Assembly: GCF_009733815.1 (NCBI RefSeq)
Contig: NZ_WNXY01000001.1
Coordinates: forward strand, 186,001-250,000
DNA from: Pseudactinotalea suaedae
GTDB taxonomy: Bacteria > Actinomycetota > Actinomycetes > Actinomycetales > Beutenbergiaceae
Direction: 5' to 3'
Length of the DNA: 64,000 nt
Below, piece by piece: positions 20,999 to 30,586 of the stretch. The position numbers and the translations under genes are program-made. How positions within the stretch are numbered: the first letter of the stretch is position 1; every line of letters begins with the position of its first letter. The notes under the pieces are model-generated. The model had not been told where the DNA came from. It saw nothing but the letters and a program-made list of their open reading frames with translations, and did no database searches.

Positions 20999-21052
20999 AG
21001 GCGGCCGACCAAGGCTGTGGATAACTCCAGCAGCTGGCCGCTCTGGCCGCCT
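20999..21052. promoter_or_regulatory. Divergent promoter with inverted repeat and a DnaA box
   Basis: AGGCGGCC (20999-21006) and GGCCGCCT (21045-21052) are perfect inverted arms touching the -10 elements of both divergent genes: TAGGGT for recQ and TACCGT for the rightward gene. Between them TGTGGATAA (21016-21024) is a perfect DnaA-box consensus on the reverse strand. Confidence 0.55.
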
Positions 21053-21063
21053 ACCGTGCTCGG

Positions 21064-21591
21064 ATGGCACGGCAGAGACGACATCCAACCGGTCGACGGC
21101 GGATCGCGATCGTCGAAGGAGTGGTACCCGCTCCTGGGGTCGAGCACGATCCCTTGCCCGAGCAGATCCTCGGGATCGCGATGGATCAACGAGCCTTCGG
21201 CCCGCGGCGGTTGATGGTGGCGCTCGCGGCGTACGACGCCCGCTTTCTCGGCCTGCTGTACACCGATCGGACAGACCCGATCGATGACGCCCTCGAGGTC
21301 TGCCTGCTCCACGCCGAGGTTGAGGGTCTGCGCGGCAGCGAGCCTGCTCTCGCCGGGGTGGTGCTGTGCGACCAACCGGTGGTCGAGGGCGGCTCACGAC
21401 ACCAGGTCGAGGCGGTGTTCGAGCGGGCCAAGGTCGTCGCCGCTCGGCACCGGGTGCACCTGGTGGACTGGATCGGCTGCGACGACGACACCTTCCGTTG
21501 CGCACGGTTGCGGACCCTCTCGCCGGCGTCAGAGCCTGGGTGGTGGGATGTGCCTGCCCAGCCGCGGAGCTCTCCTCGTCCGGGGGAATGA
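21064..21591 (+). CDS. Hypothetical protein, divergent from recQ
   Basis: A 175-residue soluble protein that I do not recognise. It begins with a short basic segment (ARQRRHPTGRRRIAI), has mixed alpha/beta character and contains three Cys residues in the second half. ATG 21064 follows TACCGT by six bases, giving good support for expression. It shares its control region with recQ. Confidence 0.6.
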   Translation: MARQRRHPTGRRRIAIVEGVVPAPGVEHDPLPEQILGIAMDQRAFGPRRLMVALAAYDARFLGLLYTDRTDPIDDALEVCLLHAEVEGLRGSEPALAGVVLCDQPVVEGGSRHQVEAVFERAKVVAARHRVHLVDWIGCDDDTFRCARLRTLSPASEPGWWDVPAQPRSSPRPGE

Positions 21592-21618
21592 TCGACGACA
21601 CCTGCGGGTTGCCTGCAC

Positions 21619-22011
21619 ATGACTCTCGACCTCACCGACGCCCAGCGCCGACTTCTCGAGCTGCCGATCTACGCCACGCTCGGCACCGTGCGTCCGGACG
21701 GGACGCCGCAGGTGAACCCCATGTGGTTCGCGTTCGACGGCGAGCACATCCGGTTCACCCACCTGCGCACCCGGGCGAAGTTCCGCAACCTGCAGGCGAA
21801 CCCGGCGATGGCGCTCGCGCTGATCGACCCGGACAACCCCTTCGCCTATCTCGAGGTGCGCGGCGCGCTGGTCGAGGTGATCGACGACCCGACCGGTGCG
21901 TTCTACGTCGAGCTGCAGAACCGGTACGGCAACCCGAGCACCGAGGCGCCCGCCGACAAGGCCGACCGGGTGATCCTCGTGATGAGCGTGGACCGTCTCA
22001 GCGGGAAGTGA
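21619..22011 (+). CDS. PPOX-class F420-dependent oxidoreductase
   Basis: A 130-residue split-barrel flavin/deazaflavin-binding protein. It is typical of the pyridoxamine-phosphate-oxidase-like F420 family: IYATLGTVRPDGTPQVNPMWFAFDG near residues 15-40, KFRNLQANPAMALALIDP, and YLEVRGALVEVIDDP. Substrate unknown; the cofactor is inferred from family membership. ATG 21619 starts the conserved region. Confidence 0.85.
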   Translation: MTLDLTDAQRRLLELPIYATLGTVRPDGTPQVNPMWFAFDGEHIRFTHLRTRAKFRNLQANPAMALALIDPDNPFAYLEVRGALVEVIDDPTGAFYVELQNRYGNPSTEAPADKADRVILVMSVDRLSGK

Positions 22012-22045
22012 GGGCCGCGCGCCCGTCCCGGCGTAGTGTGCCCAG

Positions 22046-23530
22046 GTGACCTCGGCACCCTCGACCGCGACCGACGCCGCGGCCGAGGCCCATCGGTGGC
22101 GTGCGTTCGCCGTCGCCGTCACGGTCGCCTCGATCACCATCCTCGACCTCACCAAGGTCAACGTCGCGCTGCCCTCGATCGAGACCGCGCTCGGAGCGCA
22201 GTCCACCGAGCTGCAGCTGGTGGTGTCCGGGTACGTGCTCACCTTCGGGCTCACGCTCGTGCCGATGGGTCGCCTGGGTGACCAGCGCTCGCGGCGCACG
22301 CTGTTCCTCGTGGGCCTGGCGCTGTTCACGATCACGAGCCTGATCTGCGCGCTGGCGACCAGCAGCACGATGCTGCTCGTGGGGCGGCTGCTGCAGGGCG
22401 TCGCCGCCGGTGTGCAGATGCCACAGGTGCTCGGGCTCGTGCAGCAGCTGTTCACCGGTGCCGAACGGGGCCGGGCCTTCGGGTTGTTCGGCGCGGTGAT
22501 CGGGCTCTCGACGGCGTTCGGGCCGACGCTCGGCGGGCTGCTGATCGCCGTGGGCGGCGAGGAGGACGGCTGGCGCCTGATCTTCTGGCTGAACATCCCG
22601 CTCGCGCTCGCGGCCATGCTGCTCGCGATCCGGCTGCTGCCGCGAGGATCGCCCGAGAGGGACCGGGCGCCGCTGCAGCTGGATCCTGTCGGCGTGCTGC
22701 TGTTCGGCATCACCGTGCTCGCGCTGCTCGTGCCGTTCCTGCTGACGACCGGCAGCCCCGAGGACGACCCGCGTCGGTGGTGGTCGCTCGTCGTCGCGGT
22801 GGCCTTCGGCACCGCCTTCGCGGTGTGGGAGCGGCACTACGCCGCGTCCGGCCGCAGCCCGCTGATCCCGTTCCGGCTGCTGCGGATCCGTGGGTTCCGC
22901 AACGGCACGCTGCTCGCGACGGCCTACTTCGCCGCGCTGCCGGCGATCTTCCTGCTCTCGACGCTGTTCATGCAGGAAGGCCTCGGGCTGGCGCCGGTGT
23001 TCGCCGGGATGGTCTCGATCGGGTTCGCGCTCGCCAGCGCCGCCACGTCCTGGTACAGCGGCAAGCTCGTCAACCGGTACGGGCGCGCGCTCGTGGTCGT
23101 CGGCCTGGTGGTGGTCGCCGTGTCGGTGCTCGCGCTCGCGCTGGTCGCACGGTGGGTGAGCGCCGAGGCGACGCCGTTCGTGATGGCTGGTGTGATGCTC
23201 GTCGCCGGTCTGGGAGGCGGCGTCGTGATCTCGCCCAACCAGACGATCACGCTCGCCGACGTGCCCGTGCACGAAGGCGGCCTCGCGGGGTCGATGGGAC
23301 AGCTGGGTCAGCGCATCGGGACGGCGATCGGCACGGCGATCGCGCTGTCGCTGTTCTACGCCGCGGTGTTCGCCGAGGAGGGCAGCCAACCGGACGTCGT
23401 CGTCTACCAGCACGCCTACGACCGCGGTCTGCTCGCCGTCGGCGCCTTCGTGCTGCTTGCGCTCGCCGCCGGGCTGGGGGACCTGCGGGGCCGGCGGGCC
23501 ACGCCCGCGGTCGCGGAGGACGCGCGCTAG
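22046..23530 (+). CDS. MFS multidrug transporter, DHA2 (EmrB/QacA) type
   Basis: A 494-residue protein with about 14 membrane helices. DHA2 hallmarks are present: TILDLTKVNVALPSIE in the first helix, LTFGLTLVPMGRLGDQRSRR (motif A), and GRLLQGVAAGVQMPQ (motif C-like). It probably exports drugs by proton antiport. GTG 22046 follows TAGTGT by six bases. Its TAG stop overlaps the GTG of the next gene (TAGTG). Confidence 0.88.
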   Translation: MTSAPSTATDAAAEAHRWRAFAVAVTVASITILDLTKVNVALPSIETALGAQSTELQLVVSGYVLTFGLTLVPMGRLGDQRSRRTLFLVGLALFTITSLICALATSSTMLLVGRLLQGVAAGVQMPQVLGLVQQLFTGAERGRAFGLFGAVIGLSTAFGPTLGGLLIAVGGEEDGWRLIFWLNIPLALAAMLLAIRLLPRGSPERDRAPLQLDPVGVLLFGITVLALLVPFLLTTGSPEDDPRRWWSLVVAVAFGTAFAVWERHYAASGRSPLIPFRLLRIRGFRNGTLLATAYFAALPAIFLLSTLFMQEGLGLAPVFAGMVSIGFALASAATSWYSGKLVNRYGRALVVVGLVVVAVSVLALALVARWVSAEATPFVMAGVMLVAGLGGGVVISPNQTITLADVPVHEGGLAGSMGQLGQRIGTAIGTAIALSLFYAAVFAEEGSQPDVVVYQHAYDRGLLAVGAFVLLALAAGLGDLRGRRATPAVAEDAR

Positions 23531-23904
23531 TGCGGGTCGCGGTGCGAGGCGACGCCGAGCCCGACGAGGTGTGGGACCGCTTCACCACGCCGGCGCGGTG
23601 GCCCTCGTGGGCGCCGCACATCCGCGCCGTCACCTGTGCCGACGCCCGTGTCGTGACGGGGACCCGTGGCCACGTGCACGGCCCGATGGGTCTGCGGCTG
23701 CCGTTCGTCGTCGACGCCGTTGACCACCCGGGGCGGACCTGGACGTGGACCGTGGGCCGCGCGATCAGGGTCACGATGGTGCACGGCGTCGAGCCCGCCG
23801 ACGGCGGCTCGCGGGCCTGGGCGCGACTGCCGGCGCTCCTCGGCGTGCCCTATCTGCCGCTGCTGCGGTGGGCGCTCGCGCGGCTGGTTCGCGGCGCGAA
23901 CTAG
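23530..23904 (+). CDS. SRPBCC-family protein (polyketide cyclase-like)
   Basis: A 124-residue small protein with a START/Bet v1-like pattern: DEVWDRFTTPARWPSWAPHI, then TGTRGHVHGPMGLRLPF and a terminal helix. It probably binds a hydrophobic ligand; no specific role is evident. GTG 23530 overlaps the MFS stop, and GGAGGA lies eight bases upstream inside the MFS gene. Confidence 0.78.
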   Translation: MRVAVRGDAEPDEVWDRFTTPARWPSWAPHIRAVTCADARVVTGTRGHVHGPMGLRLPFVVDAVDHPGRTWTWTVGRAIRVTMVHGVEPADGGSRAWARLPALLGVPYLPLLRWALARLVRGAN

Positions 23905-23915
23905 ACTTTCGGCCC

Positions 23916-25022
23916 GTGACCCTGCCGCTGCGCCCCGACCTCGCGGGCCTCGAGCCCTACGGTGCGCCCCAGCTCGACGTGCCGTACCTGCTCAACGTCA
24001 ACGAGAACCCCTACGCGCCCCCGCCCGAGGTGGTCGACGCGGTCACCGAGGCCGTGCGGGCGGCCACCGGCGGGCTCAACCGGTACCCCGACCGTGACTT
24101 CCTGCCGCTGCGGGCCGACCTCGCCGCCTACCTGGGCAGCGAGTCCGCGGCCGTCGGGCTCGATGCCGACCACCTCTGGGCCGCGAACGGCTCCAACGAG
24201 GTGATGCTGCACGTCCTGCAGGCCTTCGGCGGTCCCGGCCGGGTCGCGATGAGCTTCGCCCCGACCTACTCGATGTACCCCGAGTACGCCCGCGATACCT
24301 TCACGCAGTGGCACGTCGCCCCGCGTGCCTCCGACTTCTCCGTCGATCCCGACGCGGCCGTCGCCGAGATCCAGAGAGTGCGCCCCGCCGTCGTGCTGGT
24401 CGCCAGCCCCAACAACCCCACCGGGACCGCGCTCCCGCTCGAGACCACCCGCCGGCTCGCCGAGGCGACCCGGACCTCGGGTCCCGACGGCGGTGCGTCC
24501 GTCCTCGTCATCGACGAGGCCTATGCGGAGTTCCGTCGTGCCGGCACGCCCAGCGCGGTGACGCTGCTGGCGGAGCACCCCCACCTCGCGGTCGCGCGGA
24601 CGATGTCGAAGGCGTTCGCCTACGCCGGGGCGCGCGTGGGCTATCTCGCCGCGGCACCCACGCTGGTCGACGCGCTGCGCGTCGTGCGGCTGCCGTACCA
24701 CCTGTCCGCGGTCACGCAGGCGGTCGCGCGGGCCGCGGTCGCGCACGCCGACCTGCTGCAGCGCCAGGTCACCCAGATCCGCCAGGACCGGGACGCCTGC
24801 GTGGCCTGGCTGCGCGAGCGCGGCTTCGACACCGTGGACTCGGATGCGAACTTCGTGCTGTTCGGCCGTCTCGACGACCGTCACGCCGTGTGGAAGGGTC
24901 TGCTCGATCGTGGTGTTCTGATACGGGAGACTGGACCCCAGCAGTACCTGCGGGTGAGCATCGGCACACCCGACGAGATGACCGCGTTCCGCGACGCGTT
25001 GACGGAGGTGACCGGGCTTTGA
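23916..25022 (+). CDS. hisC: Histidinol-phosphate aminotransferase
   Basis: A 368-residue PLP-dependent class II aminotransferase that makes histidinol phosphate. It shows [14 protein letters not shown] at the N-terminus, [27 protein letters not shown] and the PLP lysine in [17 protein letters not shown] 23916 follows TAGACT by eight bases. It opens the cluster hisC-hisB-unknown-hisH-priA-SseB, in which most genes overlap by a few bases. Confidence 0.95.
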   Translation: MTLPLRPDLAGLEPYGAPQLDVPYLLNVNENPYAPPPEVVDAVTEAVRAATGGLNRYPDRDFLPLRADLAAYLGSESAAVGLDADHLWAANGSNEVMLHVLQAFGGPGRVAMSFAPTYSMYPEYARDTFTQWHVAPRASDFSVDPDAAVAEIQRVRPAVVLVASPNNPTGTALPLETTRRLAEATRTSGPDGGASVLVIDEAYAEFRRAGTPSAVTLLAEHPHLAVARTMSKAFAYAGARVGYLAAAPTLVDALRVVRLPYHLSAVTQAVARAAVAHADLLQRQVTQIRQDRDACVAWLRERGFDTVDSDANFVLFGRLDDRHAVWKGLLDRGVLIRETGPQQYLRVSIGTPDEMTAFRDALTEVTGL

Positions 25023-25651
25023 TGACCGAGCTCAGTGCGATCGAGCAGCCGCAGCACCGCACCGCACGCGTCGAGCGGACCACGAGCGAGTCGACCGTGC
25101 TGGTCGAGATCGACCTCGACGGGACCGGCCGTACCGAGATCAGCACCACGGTCCCGTTCTACGACCACATGCTCACGGCGCTCGGCAAGCACGCCCTGAT
25201 CGACCTCACGGTCCGCGCGACCGGAGACACGGACATCGACGCTCACCACACGGTCGAGGACGTCGCGATCAGCCTCGGGGAGGCGCTGCGGCAGGCGCTT
25301 GGCGACAAGGCCGGCATCGCCCGGTTCGGCGACGCGCTGGTGCCGCTCGACGAGGCGCTCGCGCAGGCGGTCGTCGACATCTCCGGCCGCCCCTACCTCG
25401 TGCACTCCGGCGAGCCCGAGGGTCAGCAGTACCACCTCATCGGCGGCCACTTCACCGGGTCGCTGACCCGGCACGTGCTGGAGTCGATCGCGCACCACGC
25501 CGGCATCTGCCTGCACGTGCGGCTGCTCGCCGGGCGCGACCCGCACCACATCGTCGAGGCACAGTTCAAGGCACTCGCTCGCGCCCTGCGGGCCGCGGTC
25601 GCCCGCGACCCGCGGGTCGTGGGGGTGCCGTCCACCAAGGGCGCGCTGTGA
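25022..25651 (+). CDS. hisB: Imidazoleglycerol-phosphate dehydratase
   Basis: A 209-residue monofunctional HisB. The metal-binding motifs are complete: [26 protein letters not shown] and [13 protein letters not shown] with the second His-rich region [14 protein letters not shown]. The start ATG overlaps the hisC TGA by one base. It lacks the phosphatase half found in enterobacterial HisB, as is normal in actinobacteria. Confidence 0.96.
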   Translation: MTELSAIEQPQHRTARVERTTSESTVLVEIDLDGTGRTEISTTVPFYDHMLTALGKHALIDLTVRATGDTDIDAHHTVEDVAISLGEALRQALGDKAGIARFGDALVPLDEALAQAVVDISGRPYLVHSGEPEGQQYHLIGGHFTGSLTRHVLESIAHHAGICLHVRLLAGRDPHHIVEAQFKALARALRAAVARDPRVVGVPSTKGAL

Positions 25652-26253
25652 GCCTGCCCGACGACTTCGACTTCGACGCCGAGTTCGCCAAGGCGTTCGG
25701 CAGCGAGCCGCCTGCTCGCGACGAGGTGCCGACGCGCCCGAAGTCGCTGGTCGCCGTGGTGCTGACACCGGTGTCCTCGGCTCCCGCCCTGGCGGGTCTG
25801 TGCGCGATGGCCGGCATCGAGGCGCACGTGGTGCCGACCTCGCGCGGAGCCCTCGCCGTCCGGGTGATCGAGCGCAGCGACCCCGGGACCGAGGGTGCCG
25901 ACGACGACAGCCTCGCGGAGCTGCTCGGCGAGGCGCCCGAGATCGCGAGGAAGATGGCCGCGACGCTCTCGCGCACGAGCCGTTACGGCGCCGTGCTGCT
26001 GGTCTCGCGGCTCGGTGAGGGTGACGAGGGCCTGGTCGGCACGATCGCCGCCAGCCAGTGGAACAACGGAGAGCGCACTGAGGACACCGTGTCGGCGGGG
26101 CTGGTGCTCGCCCAGTCGGACGACGTGGTCGAGCAGCTCCTGTTCGGCACCCTGACGCCCGAGGACGCCGCGGGCGCGATCGAGCCGGGCAAGCTGCCGC
26201 CGTGGCAGGCTCGCAGGCTGTTCCGCAAGACGCAACGAAAGCCACGCCCATGA
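25648..26253 (+). CDS. Hypothetical protein of the his operon
   Basis: A 201-residue protein that starts with an acidic segment ([16 protein letters not shown]) and ends with a basic one ([14 protein letters not shown]). The middle has two alternating hydrophobic stretches suggesting an alpha/beta fold. No family is recognised and no membrane segment is clear. GTG 25648 overlaps the hisB stop and its own stop overlaps hisH, so it is translated as part of the his operon. Its position between hisB and hisH suggests a link to histidine synthesis or only co-inheritance. Confidence 0.72.
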   Translation: MSLPDDFDFDAEFAKAFGSEPPARDEVPTRPKSLVAVVLTPVSSAPALAGLCAMAGIEAHVVPTSRGALAVRVIERSDPGTEGADDDSLAELLGEAPEIARKMAATLSRTSRYGAVLLVSRLGEGDEGLVGTIAASQWNNGERTEDTVSAGLVLAQSDDVVEQLLFGTLTPEDAAGAIEPGKLPPWQARRLFRKTQRKPRP

Positions 26254-26864
26254 GCCGCACCAGCGTGGTCGTCCTCGACTACGGATCCGGCAACGTGCGC
26301 TCGGCCGTGCGGGCGCTGGAGCGCGCCGGGGCCGACGTCGAGCTGACCGCGGACGCGGACAAGGTCGCCGCGGCGGCCGGTCTGGTGGTCCCGGGTGTGG
26401 GTGCGTTCGCGCACGTGATGCAGGCCCTGCACGCCGTGGGCGCGCCGCGACTCATCGAGCGCCGGCTCGCGGGTGGGCGTCCGGTGCTGGGCATCTGCGT
26501 CGGTCACCAGGTGATGTTCGAGTCGAGCGTCGAGCACGGCACCGAGGCCGAGGGCCTGGGCGAGTGGCCGGGCCTCGTCGAGCGCCTGGACGCGCCCGTC
26601 GTGCCGCACATGGGCTGGTCCGAGGTCGAGCCGCCGGCCGACTCCGCGCTCTTCGCCGGGCTCGCCGACCAGCGGTTCTACTTCGTGCACTCCTACGCCG
26701 CGCGCACCGCGCCGGACTACGTGCGCACCACCTGGGCCAGCCACGGCAGCACGAGGTTCGTGGCCGCCGTCGAGAACGGTCCGCTGTCCGCCACCCAGTT
26801 CCACCCCGAGAAGTCCGGCGACGCCGGCGCGCAGCTGCTGCGCAACTGGCTCGGGACCCTGTAG
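26250..26864 (+). CDS. hisH: Imidazole glycerol phosphate synthase, glutamine amidotransferase subunit
   Basis: A 204-residue class I glutamine amidotransferase that supplies ammonia to HisF. The catalytic triad is visible: Cys in [11 protein letters not shown] and His/Glu in [17 protein letters not shown] forms the oxyanion region. ATG 26250 overlaps the previous stop. hisF itself is not in the window. Confidence 0.95.
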   Translation: MSRTSVVVLDYGSGNVRSAVRALERAGADVELTADADKVAAAAGLVVPGVGAFAHVMQALHAVGAPRLIERRLAGGRPVLGICVGHQVMFESSVEHGTEAEGLGEWPGLVERLDAPVVPHMGWSEVEPPADSALFAGLADQRFYFVHSYAARTAPDYVRTTWASHGSTRFVAAVENGPLSATQFHPEKSGDAGAQLLRNWLGTL

Positions 26865-26888
26865 AAGATCGTTCCTGAGAGGACCACC

Positions 26889-27617
26889 GTGACACGACTC
26901 GAGCTGCTGCCTGCCGTCGACGTCTCGCAGGGACAGGCGGTGCAGCTCGTGCAGGGTGTCGCCGGTTCCGAGCGGCACTACGGAGACCCGATCGAGGCTG
27001 CGCTGGCCTGGCAGCGCGACGGGGCGGAGTGGGTGCACCTCGTCGACCTCGACGCCGCGTTCGGCCGTGGCTCCAACGCCGAGCTGCTGGCCGAGGTCGT
27101 GGGGCGGCTGGACATCGCGGTCGAGATGTCGGGCGGGATCCGCGACGACGCCTCGCTCGAGCGGGCGCTGGCGACCGGCTGCCGCCGGGTCAACATGGGC
27201 ACCGCGGCGCTGGAGAACCCCGACTGGACCGCGGCGGCGATCGCACGCCACGGCGACCGGATCGCGGTCGGGCTCGACGTCCGCGGCACCACGCTGGCGG
27301 CCCGGGGCTGGACGAGGGAGGGCGGCGACCTGTTCGAGACGATCGCCCGGCTCGACGCCGACGGCTGCGCGCGGTACGTCGTGACCGACGTCGCCAAGGA
27401 CGGCATGATGAAGGGCCCGAACCTGGAGCTGCTGCGACAGGTCTGCGCGGTGACCTCGGCCCCCGTGGTCGCCTCGGGCGGTGTCTCGACGCTGGACGAC
27501 ATCCGGGCGCTGACGACGATCGTCGAGCACGGGGTCGAGGGCGCCATCATCGGCACGGCCCTCTACGAGGGCGCGTTCACGCTGCCGCAGGCGCTGGACG
27601 TCGCCGGCAGGCCGTGA
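26889..27617 (+). CDS. priA: Bifunctional HisA/TrpF isomerase PriA
   Basis: A 242-residue TIM-barrel isomerase. [18 protein letters not shown] at the start and [19 protein letters not shown] and [10 protein letters not shown] place it in the HisA/PriA family. In actinobacteria this enzyme usually serves both histidine and tryptophan synthesis; dual specificity is inferred from lineage. GTG 26889 has GAGAGGA six bases upstream. Confidence 0.93.
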   Translation: MTRLELLPAVDVSQGQAVQLVQGVAGSERHYGDPIEAALAWQRDGAEWVHLVDLDAAFGRGSNAELLAEVVGRLDIAVEMSGGIRDDASLERALATGCRRVNMGTAALENPDWTAAAIARHGDRIAVGLDVRGTTLAARGWTREGGDLFETIARLDADGCARYVVTDVAKDGMMKGPNLELLRQVCAVTSAPVVASGGVSTLDDIRALTTIVEHGVEGAIIGTALYEGAFTLPQALDVAGRP

Positions 27618-28360
27618 CCGGTGCCGGCGCCGGTGGCCGGGCGCTGCCGCCGAGCTCGGCGTTCGCCGGTGACGACGGCGCGGCACCGGCCGAGCTGAGC
27701 GCGGCGCTCGCGCTCGCGCTCGAGGACCCTCAGGCGCGGCTGGAGGCGGTCGTGGCGGCGCTCCGCACCGCCCGGGTGCTGGTGCCCGTGGTGGCCCGGC
27801 TGGACGAGCTGCAGGCCGCTCACGAGGTGGCCGACCACGGCATCGCGGCGGAGAAGAGCGCCCACGCCGCGATGGTGACGGTCGCCGCCCCCGACGGTCG
27901 GGCGGTGCTGCCGGTGTTCTCCGGGATCGACGCGATGCGGGTATGGCGCCCCGACGCCCGGCCGGTGCCGGTGGAGGGTCGCCGCGCGGCGCTCGCCGCA
28001 GGCTCGGACGCCGACGGCGTGCTGGTGCTGGACCCGGGCTCGTCCGGGGTGCAGGTGCCGCGACCGGCGGTGCGGGCGATCGCGCTCGGGGAGCCGTGGC
28101 TGCCCGCGGTGCGCAACCCCGCGGTCATGAGCGAGGTCAACGCCGTGCTGGCGCGCGTGCCCGCGGTGCGCGCGGCCACGATCGAACCGGGCCGGGGCAC
28201 CGAGATCACGGTCGTCGCCCATCTGCACCGACACCCGACCGGCACCCCCGACCCCGAGACCGTCGCCGCGCTGCGCGCCTGCCGCGAGGCGCTGGGGACC
28301 TCCGAGCTGATCGCCGACCTGGTCGACTCGGTCACGGTGCGACCGGCGATCACGCACTGA
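27614..28360 (+). CDS. SseB-family protein
   Basis: A 248-residue protein resembling the SseB N-terminal domain: [26 protein letters not shown], then [23 protein letters not shown]. Proteins of this kind are commonly encoded next to priA in actinobacteria; their function is not known. GTG 27614 overlaps the priA stop. Confidence 0.82.
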   Translation: MTGAGAGGRALPPSSAFAGDDGAAPAELSAALALALEDPQARLEAVVAALRTARVLVPVVARLDELQAAHEVADHGIAAEKSAHAAMVTVAAPDGRAVLPVFSGIDAMRVWRPDARPVPVEGRRAALAAGSDADGVLVLDPGSSGVQVPRPAVRAIALGEPWLPAVRNPAVMSEVNAVLARVPAVRAATIEPGRGTEITVVAHLHRHPTGTPDPETVAALRACREALGTSELIADLVDSVTVRPAITH

Positions 28361-28385
28361 GTCCCACGGGGCTATCGTCGCGAGC

Positions 28386-29651
28386 ATGGATCGAGCTGGG
28401 CTGGACGCGGCCGCCGTCGATGCGGCGGCGCAGCTGCTCCGCCCCGTCGTGCGCCGCACCGAGCTCGAGCACAGCCCTCGGCTGAGCGAGATGGTCGGCA
28501 CCTCGGTGCTGCTCAAGCGGGAGAACCGGCAGATCACCCGCTCCTACAAGGTCCGCGGTGCCTATCACCTGATCAGCGGCCTGTCGCCCAGCGAGCAGGC
28601 GCGTGGCGTCGTGTGCGCCAGCGCGGGCAACCACGGCCAGGGGCTGGCGTGGAGCTGCGCCCGGCTGGGTGTCCAGGGCCGCGTCTTCGTGCCGACGACG
28701 ACGCCCCGTCAGAAGCGCCGCCGCATCCTCGCCCTGGGCGAGGGCCGGGTGGAGCTGATCGTGCAGGGAAGCACGTACGACGAGGCGGGAGCCGCGGCGC
28801 TGGCCGACTCCGCCGGCACCGGGGCGGTGTTCGTGCCGCCGTTCGACGACGCCCGGGTCATCGCAGGCCAGGGCACCATCGCGCCCGAGATCTGGGAGCA
28901 GGCCGAGGAGGCCGGACCGCCGCTGCACACCGTGCTGGTCCCGGTCGGCGGCGGCGGGCTGATCGCCGGGCTCGCCCTCTGGCTCAAGGAGCGCCGCCCG
29001 CAGGTCCGTGTGGTCGGCGTGGAGCCGTGGGGCGCCGCCAGCATGACGGCGGCGCTCGCGGCCGGCGGGCCGGTCGCCCTCGCGGAGGTGGACACGTTCG
29101 TCGACGGCGCCGCGGTGGGCCGGGTGGGCGAGGTCCCGTTCCCGATCGTGCGGGACCTGGTGGACGAGATCGTCACCGTCGACCCGGGCGCGGTCTGCAC
29201 CGAGATGCTCGACCTCTACCAGGTCGAGGGCATCGTCGCGGAGCCCGCGGGTGCGCTCGCGAGCGCCGCGGTGCGGGCCATGGCCGGGCGGTTCCCGGCG
29301 CACGCCGCGGTCGCCTGCCTGGTCTCGGGCGGCAACAACGACGTCAGCCGTTACGGCGAGATCCTCGAGCGGTCACTGATCCACCAAGGGCTGCGGCACT
29401 ACTTCATGGTGACGTTCCCCCAGGAGCCCGGCGCGCTGCGGCACTTCCTCGACGACGTCCTCGCCGAGGGGGAGGACATCGTGATGTTCGACTACGTCAA
29501 GAAGAACAACCGCGACACCGGGCCCGCGCTGGTGGGGATCGAGCTCGACGACGCCGCGAAGCTCGCCGGGCTGCTCGCGCGCATGGACCACAGCCCGCTC
29601 CAGATCGAGCAGGTGCCGCCGGGGTCGCCGCTGTTCAGCTTCATCATGTGA
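28386..29651 (+). CDS. ilvA: Threonine ammonia-lyase
   Basis: A 421-residue PLP enzyme that deaminates threonine to 2-oxobutanoate for isoleucine synthesis. It contains KRENRQITRSYKVRGAYH with the PLP lysine, the ASAGNHGQGLAW loop and the glycine-rich phosphate site VPVGGGGLIAGLA. A single ACT-like regulatory domain (about residues 335-421) suggests a short allosteric form. ATG 28386 follows TATCGT by seven bases (leaderless). Confidence 0.93.
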   Translation: MDRAGLDAAAVDAAAQLLRPVVRRTELEHSPRLSEMVGTSVLLKRENRQITRSYKVRGAYHLISGLSPSEQARGVVCASAGNHGQGLAWSCARLGVQGRVFVPTTTPRQKRRRILALGEGRVELIVQGSTYDEAGAAALADSAGTGAVFVPPFDDARVIAGQGTIAPEIWEQAEEAGPPLHTVLVPVGGGGLIAGLALWLKERRPQVRVVGVEPWGAASMTAALAAGGPVALAEVDTFVDGAAVGRVGEVPFPIVRDLVDEIVTVDPGAVCTEMLDLYQVEGIVAEPAGALASAAVRAMAGRFPAHAAVACLVSGGNNDVSRYGEILERSLIHQGLRHYFMVTFPQEPGALRHFLDDVLAEGEDIVMFDYVKKNNRDTGPALVGIELDDAAKLAGLLARMDHSPLQIEQVPPGSPLFSFIM

Positions 29652-29673
29652 GGGCGGTGCGCGGCACCTCTGC

Positions 29674-29960
29674 TATCATGGACGGCGACCGACTGGTCTG
29701 TCTCGTTGTGCTGGTGAAAGCCGTGCGTCTGCACGGTGGCCGGCGGCATGGCGGGAAGGACCAGGGTGCAAGTGGAGATCCTTCCCACCTCGGCCCGACA
29801 CACAGGGCCCGGGTAGACCGGTCCGAGACGAGTGGCGCGCCCCGAGAGGTGAGCCACGCCGTCGCCGGACCCCCAGGGCCTCCGAGTGCATCGCACCGGG
29901 GGCCTTCCTCGTGTGCGGCAAGAATCTGAAGCACGACCACAGACGACACAAGGAGCACCT
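29674..29960 (+). ncRNA. Structured leader of infC-rpmI-rplT
   Basis: A roughly 290-base gene-free leader. TATCAT at 29674-29679 is a possible -10. Downstream are several hairpins: CCGTGC/GCACGG (29721-29736, perfect, tetraloop), GGGAAGGA/TCCTTCCC (29753-29786, perfect 8 bp), GTGGC/GCCAC around 29832-29857, and a strong one at 29877-29904 (GGCCTCCG-A-GTGC with GCAC-CGGGGGCC) followed by TTCCTC. The last resembles an attenuator. Such leaders usually provide autoregulation of IF3/L20 operons; the mechanism here is inferred. Confidence 0.6.
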
Positions 29961-30542
29961 ATCAGCGAGCCACGCATCAACGAGCGCATCCGAGTTGCCG
30001 AGGTGCGCCTGGTCGGCCCCAACGGCGAGCAGGTCGGCATCGTCCGCGTCGAGGACGCGCTCCGTTTGGCTGCAGAGGCAGACCTCGACCTGGTCGAGGT
30101 CGCACCCGACGCGCGCCCGCCCGTCGCCAAGCTCATGGACTTCGGCAAGTTCAAGTACGAGTCGGACATGAAGGCGCGCGACGCGCGACGGAACCAGACG
30201 AACACGATCCTCAAGGAGATCCGGTTCCGGCTCAAGATCGACCCGCACGACTACGGCACCAAGAAGGGCCATGTCGAGCGGTTCCTCAAGGCCGGTGACA
30301 AGGTCAAGGTGATGATCATGTTCCGCGGCCGCGAGCAGTCCCGACCCGAGATGGGCATGCGACTGCTGCAGCGCCTGGCGGAGGATGTCGCCGAGCTCGG
30401 CCACGTCGAGTCCAGCCCGCGACTCGACGGCCGCAACATGACCATGGTGATCGGACCGAACAAGAAGAAGGTCGACGTCCAGCGCGAGCAGCGGCGTCAG
30501 CCGCAGGAGCCGAAGGCGGAGCAGTCCGCCGAGGAGAGCTGA
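29961..30542 (+). CDS. infC: Translation initiation factor IF-3 (AUC start codon)
   Basis: A 193-residue IF-3 with the conserved [11 protein letters not shown] start, the linker, [28 protein letters not shown] and the C-terminal domain with [18 protein letters not shown] (29950-29955) lies five bases before ATC 29961 and no ATG/GTG/TTG is suitably placed. Use of a poor start codon is the classic means of IF-3 autoregulation (AUU in E. coli). An acidic/Gln-rich tail follows the second domain. Confidence 0.94.
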   Translation: MSEPRINERIRVAEVRLVGPNGEQVGIVRVEDALRLAAEADLDLVEVAPDARPPVAKLMDFGKFKYESDMKARDARRNQTNTILKEIRFRLKIDPHDYGTKKGHVERFLKAGDKVKVMIMFRGREQSRPEMGMRLLQRLAEDVAELGHVESSPRLDGRNMTMVIGPNKKKVDVQREQRRQPQEPKAEQSAEES

Positions 30543-30586
30543 TCCAGCTCTTCCCGGTCGCCCGCATACCGAGAAAGAACGAAGAG

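Noticed and set aside
21016-21024. Chromosomal replication origin.
   Set aside because: Only one DnaA box is present and no dnaA, dnaN or clustered boxes are seen.
21540-21555. A further copy of the GGGGATGTCCC dyad (GTGGGATGTGCC).
   Set aside because: It is inside a coding region, has several mismatches, and lies 70 bases from the next start.
29678-29929. A leader peptide for infC starting at ATG 29678.
   Set aside because: The ATG overlaps the putative -10 TATCAT, so it would not be transcribed from that promoter, and the frame runs through all the hairpins with no sensible stop or ribosome site.
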